Made by a program: the position numbers and the translations under genes
Assembly: GCA_027596945.1 (NCBI GenBank)
Contig: JADGJH010001231.1
Span: 1-11,159 of the forward strand
Reading direction: 5' to 3'
Length of the DNA stretch: 11,159 nt
Origin: Physocladia obscura
Taxonomy: Eukaryota; Chytridiomycota; Chytridiomycetes; Chytridiales; Chytriomycetaceae
The notes under the pieces: generated by a model
Database searches by the model: none
What the model was told of the DNA's origin: nothing
What the model saw: the letters and a program-made list of their open reading frames with translations, nothing else
Shown here: positions 6,245 through 11,159 of the stretch, piece after piece
How the letters are laid out: the number at the start of each line of letters is the position of its first letter
Numbering within the stretch: the stretch's first letter is position 1

Positions 6245-8587
6245 TCAAAGCATGGCAGTACTTGAGGAATTATTCAAACCTAAATTCCTCTTGATTGACT
6301 GAGCAATAAAATGCGCCACACTCATTGTTGTTATCATTGGGTTTACACCAGATGCGGTTGGGAATACAGATGCATCGGCAACATAGAGCCCTTTAACTTC
6401 CCAACTCTGACCATCGGGATCAACAACGCTTGTCTCTGGAGAAGCTCCCATACGTGCTGACCCCATTTGATGCGCAGATCCAACCAGTTTTTTCTTCATA
6501 CCAACTTCCGCTACTTTCTTAAGGAACAATTTGGTTTTTGCGCAGTTGAGTGGATCCTTCAACTCATCGGCGTCAAGTTTCAGAGACTCAAACCCAATCT
6601 GCGAAGAATCAATTTCTTGCGCACCTTCAACAAGCATAATTTTTGCAGCAGTAATCATTCCTTCAATCATTGCTTGTTCGTCTTCCTTTCCGAGTGTGAA
6701 TGAGACAATTAATTTTCCGTCCTTGTCTTCGTAAATTGATGCTTTTGAGTCCAAATCTCGCGTTAAAATAACCATATTGCAGCTTTGAGGGTACTGCAAC
6801 ATCTTTCGCTTCATATCAAAAGAGTTGTTGTAAGAGTTAACAACAGAAAAGAGTCCAGGCAGCATATACGGAATTTCGATACGAGCCCCGTATTCTGAAT
6901 TGTTTCTGTTGGCCAAAGAGGTATTAATAGAAGTCATGATTGGTCCAACGTGAGGATTAATATTCCGAGAGGGGAAAACACCGCGAATAAAAGCGGCTGG
7001 GTGAAGTCGCAAATTCCGTCCAATGTTTTTGTTTGCGAGTCCAGAGCGAGTCAACAAACATGGGGTGTTCAAGCTTCCGGCAGATGAAACGACGGTCTTG
7101 CAGCTAATTTTAATACGAGTGTTGTTACCACTAGTACGGGCCTGAACACCTGTAACGACTCCCTTTGCGTGTAGAATTTTTTCAACAAAACAATCTTGAA
7201 TAAAACTTGTGTTATTTGTTTCGGCCGCGTCTTTCAAAAAGGTCATATGAGTTCCCAATTTCTCGGCATATGGACAGCCAAGACCGCAAAATCCACATTT
7301 GTGCGGTTTGCCGTCAGTGTTTTGCGGAATTTCTGCAGCAGCTAGGCCGAGTTTTGCAGATCCATCAAGAAGAATTTTGTTTGATGGATTATGAGGAATA
7401 GACGCATCGATGCGCACACCGCTTCGATTACAGACCGCATTAACAGAGTCTTCAAAGTCTTGTGTTTGAAAACGCGACAATTTGTGCCGAATTCCCCACT
7501 CGTTACGCAAGCTTTGCGGCGGTCGCAAAGATGCGCTCCAATTGACGTAAGTGCCGCCACCGAAAGTTGATCCTGCCTTTATTTGACAGTAAAAATTAGA
7601 GACAGCTTTGGTTAACAAATGTATTAAAAAAAAAAAACAACTATGAAAAGAAACCAAGATAAGAATTGAGCCGTTGTCAGATTGAAGGACTCCTCGGTTT
7701 TCATACAAAGAATTGAATGATTCTCTCTCTTCGTGTGATAAATCGGCTGGAGCATAATATTTCCCTTTCTCGAGAACAATAACCTTTAGTCCTGCTTTTG
7801 CAAGTTCGGCAGCGACTACACCACCCCCAGCCCCGCTTCCAATAATAACAACGTCAGCAGTAAGTTCCACCAAGTCATTTTCAGTAACTGTGAGACTGTG
7901 CAAAAACAGGAAAGAAATATTTTTTTACACAAAATTATTATTGCTGACAGACTAAAAAAATAAACATTTCACATACTCCAAAAAAATCGGTTTCCACACA
8001 TTTTCAAAGTCAATAGACGAGATATCTCTTTCCACGGGATATCCTTCAAATCCAATAGCTTCCCAGAGCGGGTTTCCAGCAAAAGGTGGCTGTGATCCGT
8101 CGTCGCCAGAAATAGTTTTTGACCCAAACGCAAAAAGAAAGACCAGAGTGCGGGCAATAGTAGCAATCATGCGCAGGTCACTGAAAGAGCTTGTAGACAA
8201 CGCGAAAATAGCTTTGTCGCGTTCGTCGGGTGAATAATCCAAGAAAGAAGCGAGGCGAACTCCAGTCAAAGCAAACGCGGCGGCAGGAAAACGCAGTGCC
8301 GACAGACCGAACCGCAACAGAGCGAGTTTAAAGTGAGGAACAGTTTCGGAAAGAACATTTGCCAGAGAACTGCGAACGTTAACGTCGTTGGCGGTTGTTT
8401 GCGCGAGTCGCGCCACTGCAACTGGATTGTTGTTGTTTGCAGCGGTTGCTGTTGCGGCGAGCTGCGCCGCTTCGTTTGCGGGTAAAGCCCGAAGCGTGGA
8501 GCCGCAGAGTGCATCCAGTACTTCCAGCTGTGCCTTGTTCAGTCCCAGTCGCTTCATTGCTTCGGACGCCGCCTGATCTACAGGCAT
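6245..8587 (-). CDS. long-chain fatty alcohol oxidase (GMC family), three exons
   Basis: Deduced protein of 727 residues from exons 7977-8587, 7655-7895 and 6245-7576. It is an FAD flavoprotein of the GMC family that oxidises long-chain alcohols to aldehydes with release of hydrogen peroxide (EC 1.1.3.20 type). Seen in the sequence: a roughly 200-residue N-terminal extension typical of this subfamily; the dinucleotide fold GSGAGG at 223-228 with LEKG after it; AGSTFGGG at 285 and NWSASL; the Cys cluster CGFCGLGC at 378-385; and a C-terminal SAHQMGSARMG with the expected catalytic His653, VADASVFPTASGVNPM with Asn696. Length fits the family. The C-terminus is AML, at best a weak PTS1, whereas yeast homologues are peroxisomal. 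Ile/Phe-rich stretches near 140-150 may contact membrane. The start is the first ATG, 250 bases from a divergent gene. Confidence 0.93.
7577..7654 (-). other. oxidase intron 2, 78 bases, in-frame and stop-free
   Basis: The donor is GTTTCT after ATCTTG and the acceptor is AAATAAAG before GCAGGATC. Removal restores the family sequence NGSILIL-AGSTFGGG, so I am confident of the position. The length is a multiple of three and there is no stop in frame, so retention would add 26 residues. A T-rich run lies near the middle. Confidence 0.85.
7896..7976 (-). other. oxidase intron 1, 81 bases
   Basis: The donor is GTATGT and the acceptor is TTTTTGCACAG. The split codon GA/T gives Asp204 and joins PIFL to LTVTENDL in frame. 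It contains in-frame stops, so splicing is required for the full protein. Confidence 0.88.
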
Positions 8588-8660
8588 TCTGAATTTTTTG
8601 CATGGTTTTTAAATTTTTCCATTTAAATTGTTTTGCTGATTTCAAATTGTCATGGTTTAA

Positions 8661-8727
8661 TTCGAAATTATTGGATTTTATTTCGAAACTATTGTTTTTA
8701 TTCGAAATCATAGAACTAATATTCGAA
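8661..8727. promoter_or_regulatory. four TTCGAA palindromes in a divergent promoter
   Basis: TTCGAA occurs at 8661, 8682, 8701 and 8722, spaced 21, 19 and 21 bases apart, about two helical turns each. The flanks are partly shared (ATTCGAAAT, then AT-rich), so the array may be a degenerate 20-base tandem repeat. It sits in the 250 bases between the divergent starts of the oxidase (8587) and the DUF829-like gene (8838). Regular phasing suggests binding sites for a dimeric factor on one helix face, but no factor is known to me for this exact palindrome. Confidence 0.45.
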
Positions 8728-8837
8728 ATAAGAAAAATAGAATACATTATCTTAGATTCTAGTCCTAGCTACGTAACTTTCGCTGTACGGGTTGATTACG
8801 TTGCTTTTGTGAAATCAAAAGGTTGTTCCAAATTACA

Positions 8838-9460
8838 ATGTCCACCGAAACAAAACCCGCAGTCGGCTATGAGCAAATTGGTCCAGCATTCGTTGCCAAA
8901 GGTAAAGCCAACAAGTATGTAATTATTCTGGGTTGGCTGGACGCGAAGTTCCGATACTTGGAAAAATATGCACAGCAATACAGAGAACGAAACTACACGG
9001 TGATTGTTTTTCCGTCAAGCTCCGCTGATCAATCAGTCTTCGAGCATATCAAAGTTGGTGATGCACTTTGGCGCGATTATCTTGGATTCTATTCCCAGCC
9101 ACGCAACTCCCACTTCAGGTACTGGTTACGTTGCTTCCGCGTACAAACAGCCCATCTTAAAATCGGTCGTATGAAAAATTGCGTACGCTAGCTTGTTTTT
9201 ATATGCATCTGTTTTCGATATGACGTTACACTCTATCAATTCTTAACAGCCGTGGTGTCAGTGGTCCTCGCTTGTTTTTGTACTCGGACACAGACGAATC
9301 AACGCCAGCAGCAGAAATTGAGTCAAGGATTGAGGAAGCTAAGTTGGAGGGTGTTGTTGTGGTATTAAAAAAATTCTCTGGAAGTGAGCACGTGAAGCAT
9401 GCAGCGATGTTTCCGAATGAATATTGGGCAGCTGTTGAGATGCTTTTGAGTTCTTACTGA
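8838..9460 (+). pseudogene. DUF829/TMEM53-like alpha/beta-hydrolase-fold gene, broken
   Basis: The ATG at 8838 opens an N-terminal block YVIILGWLDAKFRYLEKYAQ and YTVIVFPSS (residues 27-62), the usual start of DUF829/TMEM53 proteins. The frame then shifts: the DS-P block reads IILDSIPSHATPTSG at 9076-9120 in another frame and continues as YKQPILKSVV to a TGA at 9172. The C-terminal block RLFLYSDTD, then GSEHVKH and EYWAAVEML, lies in a third frame at 9250-9460, with the expected acid and His. The middle segment that normally carries the Ser nucleophile (FSNGG-like) is absent between 9070 and 9076. Splicing of the 81 bases 9169-9249 (GTATGA...AACAG), or from GTACTG at 9119, does not restore all blocks. 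Probably a decayed copy; an exotic splice form is less likely. Confidence 0.7.
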
Positions 9461-9468
9461 AAAAATCC

Positions 9469-9474
9469 AATAAA
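9469..9474 (+). terminator. AATAAA poly(A) signal after the DUF829-like gene
   Basis: AATAAA lies nine bases after the TGA at 9458-9460. The placement matches the other genes here and indicates that the gene's 3' end is original. Confidence 0.5.
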
Positions 9475-9489
9475 TAACTAAACTACTTT

Positions 9490-9555
9490 TACAAACAGCC
9501 CATTGTAAAATCGGTTTTGTGGCCAATCGCATGGATAATGTTTACGAATCTGTGA
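9490..9555 (+). pseudogene. second fragment of the DUF829-like gene
   Basis: The 27-base stretch from tacaaacagcccat to taaaatcggt repeats 9141-9167 with two differences. Its frame reads YKQPIVKSVLWPIAWIMFTN before a stop at 9553-9555. The corresponding text in the upstream copy is YKQPILKSVV then TGA, so the TGG of this fragment aligns with the upstream TGA. It lies after the poly(A) signal of the first copy, so a partial tandem duplication or local rearrangement is likely. No other block of the family is recognisable nearby. Confidence 0.6.
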
Positions 9556-10210
9556 AAATCGACAATAACTTGAATTTGTGTCAGTCATAGAAAATTATTT
9601 TTTTCTTGCTATTCTTATTTTCTTGTTATTATCTTTTTATTTTCGGTGCAAATTACAAGTACTTAATTGGTCGAGGATTGCGTTAGCAATTTAAAACACT
9701 CTATCCAAATCCATTTTCTTGAAAATACAATTTCATTTTTAATCTTGGATTTTATCGTTTTTTCTTTGTGCTCCCACAAACAATTTTACCTCCAAAATTT
9801 TTCAACTGGATAAAATTTTCATTGTATAAACCAAAAAAATTTTAAGCCAAAGTTGAAAAAAGAAAAATTGCAAAAATTTAATCGACTATTTCAATCGAAA
9901 AATTCAATCTTAATTAATACGTTTTGGTCATATAAAAAATTTAAAATCGCACTCTATGAAGAAAAAAAGAAAAAACAAAAAGGGGGTGAATGCTACAACT
10001 GGGATCAACATTCTTGTTTAAAAAAATCTGTAAAAAATTAATTAAGAATTTGACTGCAGGAATCAGTTCTTCAAAAAAAAAAAAAAAGAACAATAAAAAA
10101 GCCGGAATGCCGTTTTGGAAATGGAGAGATCAATTTTTCAATTATTAAAATTTGAATTCAAACCATCACAAAGAAAAAAAAAGAAAAAAAAGATCAATTC
10201 CAAAAATATT
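9556..10210. other. AT-rich intergenic stretch, no gene seen
   Basis: Long A and T runs dominate (for example A-rich tracts near 9961-9980, 10074-10087 and 10173-10190). Open frames on the plus strand here are lysine/asparagine-rich products of poly(A) and carry no recognisable motif. I see no RNA gene or clear repeat. Confidence 0.6.
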
Positions 10211-10216
10211 TTTATT
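10211..10216 (-). terminator. AATAAA poly(A) signal of the alpha/beta hydrolase gene
   Basis: AATAAA on the minus strand lies 34 bases past the TAA stop at 10250-10252. Confidence 0.5.
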
Positions 10217-10249
10217 GAAATTCCTTGTCAAAACTTTCCCAAACTCAAT

Positions 10250-11137
10250 TTAGTGATGCAAAAGTCTTGGAAGGTGTTCCAAAATCACATCGGCAGTTCT
10301 CTCCAATGCAGCAGGATCTTCAAGTGGAAAATGTCCTGCATCGAGATATTCATAGTGAGTCCTGATTGCATCTGTTTTAAACAAGTCTGCTCCAGCCGTC
10401 AAAAAAAAGGGATCGTTTTTCCCAAAAAGCACAAGCACGGCTGGCTGATTCTTGCGAATATCCTCATGCCAAGTATCATACAAAGCAATGTTGTTGTTGT
10501 AGTCAGCAAAATACGACAGCTGAATGGCATCATTTCCAGGAGAGTCCAGCGTGTACTGGCAAGAAATGATAGCATCCGGACTGACCAGCGTCACGTCCGG
10601 CATTCCCTGCAGGAACTCAAACTTGGTAGTTTCGAAACTCAGCAGGCTGCGCACACTACGCTCGTTCGTTTCAGACTGGTGATTTCCGTAGTCGACGAGT
10701 GGCTGGAACGCGGGTGCCAGTCCGGCCATGTACGCGTTTGCATTCTGCACAATGAAGGCAGCGACGCGCGTCGGATTGCTGTGGTGGAGGCGAAAGGCCA
10801 CCGGGCCGCCGTAGTCGTGAATCAACATCGTTGCGGCGCGTCCAGCCGGAACGACACCGTCAACGCCGAAGAAAAAGGCATCCAGAAGGCGCGTGGCGTT
10901 GTCGAATGTGTATTTGTAGCCAGCCGGAGACTGCGTCTGGCCAAATCCGGGTAAGTCCGCTGCAACCACGTGAAAGTCGCTGTTAAGACGCGGGATGAGA
11001 TTGCGAAACATGTTGCTGGAAGAGGGAAAGCCGTGCATGAGCAGTATCGTTGGCTTGGTTTTTTCGCCGGACTCGCGGTAAAATACTGTGTGCGTCAAGC
11101 CATCGACGGTCACGTTTTTGGTCAAATAGTGAACAAG
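10250..11137 (-). CDS. alpha/beta hydrolase, epoxide hydrolase/dehalogenase type, 5' partial
   Basis: The last exon gives 295 residues with no internal ATG at a plausible start. It opens after TTTGTTTCCACAG, a good 3' splice site, so the initiating ATG lies in an exon beyond the window. Numbering from the exon start, the family features are: an N-terminal VTVDGL..VFYRE; oxyanion-hole HGFPSSS at 35-41; DLPGFGQT at 61-68; HDYGGP with Asp108 at the nucleophile elbow in place of Ser; GKNDPFF with acid Asp242; and DAGHFPLE with His269. An Asp nucleophile is typical of epoxide hydrolases and haloalkane dehalogenases, which hydrolyse through an alkyl-enzyme ester. The substrate cannot be read from sequence. 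Resemblance to bacterial-type members suggests possible old transfer; this is inference. No targeting signal is visible in this part. Confidence 0.88.
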   Translation of the reverse strand, partial: LVHYLTKNVTVDGLTHTVFYRESGEKTKPTILLMHGFPSSSNMFRNLIPRLNSDFHVVAADLPGFGQTQSPAGYKYTFDNATRLLDAFFFGVDGVVPAGRAATMLIHDYGGPVAFRLHHSNPTRVAAFIVQNANAYMAGLAPAFQPLVDYGNHQSETNERSVRSLLSFETTKFEFLQGMPDVTLVSPDAIISCQYTLDSPGNDAIQLSYFADYNNNIALYDTWHEDIRKNQPAVLVLFGKNDPFFLTAGADLFKTDAIRTHYEYLDAGHFPLEDPAALERTADVILEHLPRLLHH

Positions 11138-11159
11138 CTGTGGAAACAAAGACAGTATT
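11138..11159 (-). other. 3' end of an upstream intron (hydrolase gene)
   Basis: The minus-strand sequence at the window edge, AATACTGTCTTTGTTTCCAC followed by AG, is pyrimidine-rich and ends in CAG. Homologues usually begin only a few residues before the LVHYLTKNVT segment, so a short first exon upstream is expected. Confidence 0.55.

Noticed and set aside
8379..8747. Extra open frames on both strands over the oxidase 5' exon (including an Arg/Ser-rich plus-strand frame)
   Set aside because: They are shadows of the GC-rich first exon of the alcohol oxidase, whose frame is confirmed by splicing to the conserved FAD domain.
9169..9249. An 81-base intron in the DUF829-like gene (GTATGA...AACAG)
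   Set aside because: Its size fits the other introns, but removal leaves the DS-P block and the C-terminal block out of frame. The aligned second copy also shows that the donor-like bases correspond to coding sequence.
10115..10954. Plus-strand open frame of 279 codons opposite the alpha/beta hydrolase
   Set aside because: The minus strand carries all catalytic motifs in order. The plus-strand product has no recognisable motif and begins in poly(A)-derived lysines.
1..11159. CRISPR array, bacterial operon or phage module
   Set aside because: There are no regularly spaced near-identical direct repeats with unique spacers and no ribosome-binding-site-led gene strings. Introns and poly(A) signals show a eukaryotic nuclear context.

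Overview
The window looks like nuclear DNA of an intron-bearing eukaryote, most likely a fungus. The reasons are AT-rich gene-poor stretches with long A/T runs, short GT-AG introns of about 78-81 bases, AATAAA poly(A) signals just after stop codons, and decayed Ty1/copia retrotransposon pieces. The gene set (a fungal-type long-chain alcohol oxidase and a TMEM53/DUF829-type protein) also fits a fungus. An early-diverging lineage such as a chytrid is my inference; nothing in the sequence proves it.

Layout. Bases 1-2110 are a retrotransposon graveyard. One short unassigned coding-like scrap is followed by two copia fragments on the minus strand (an integrase/RT linker piece, then an RT end plus RNase H) and an inverted copia integrase fragment on the plus strand. 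Bases 2110-4690 hold coding-like but broken reading frames on the plus strand whose family I do not recognise. Bases 4620 to about 5060 hold three diverged copies of a repeat spaced exactly 148 bases apart, ending at a 5'-truncated tRNA-like sequence on the minus strand. Bases 5320-6060 are a GC-rich island with long open frames on both strands. I prefer a small two-exon minus-strand gene there, but only weakly.

The solid genes are on the right. A three-exon long-chain fatty alcohol oxidase gene (minus strand, 6245-8587, 727 residues deduced) shares a 250-base divergent intergenic region with a plus-strand DUF829/TMEM53-like gene (8838-9460). That region carries four TTCGAA palindromes about 20 bases apart. 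The DUF829 gene is broken: its alpha/beta-hydrolase nucleophile segment is missing, its conserved blocks lie in three frames, and it has a nonsense codon. A second fragment of the same gene lies just downstream. After about 650 bases without a gene, the last exon of an epoxide-hydrolase/haloalkane-dehalogenase-type alpha/beta hydrolase (minus strand) runs to the window edge, so its 5' exon is outside.

How they may work together: the oxidase turns long-chain alcohols into aldehydes, and the flanking hydrolase-fold genes could belong to lipid or xenobiotic metabolism. Fungal neighbours need not be co-regulated, so I do not claim a pathway. No clear new defence or mobile system is visible. The most unusual structures are the 148-base repeat array next to the tRNA half, the TTCGAA cluster, and the partly duplicated, decaying DUF829 locus.
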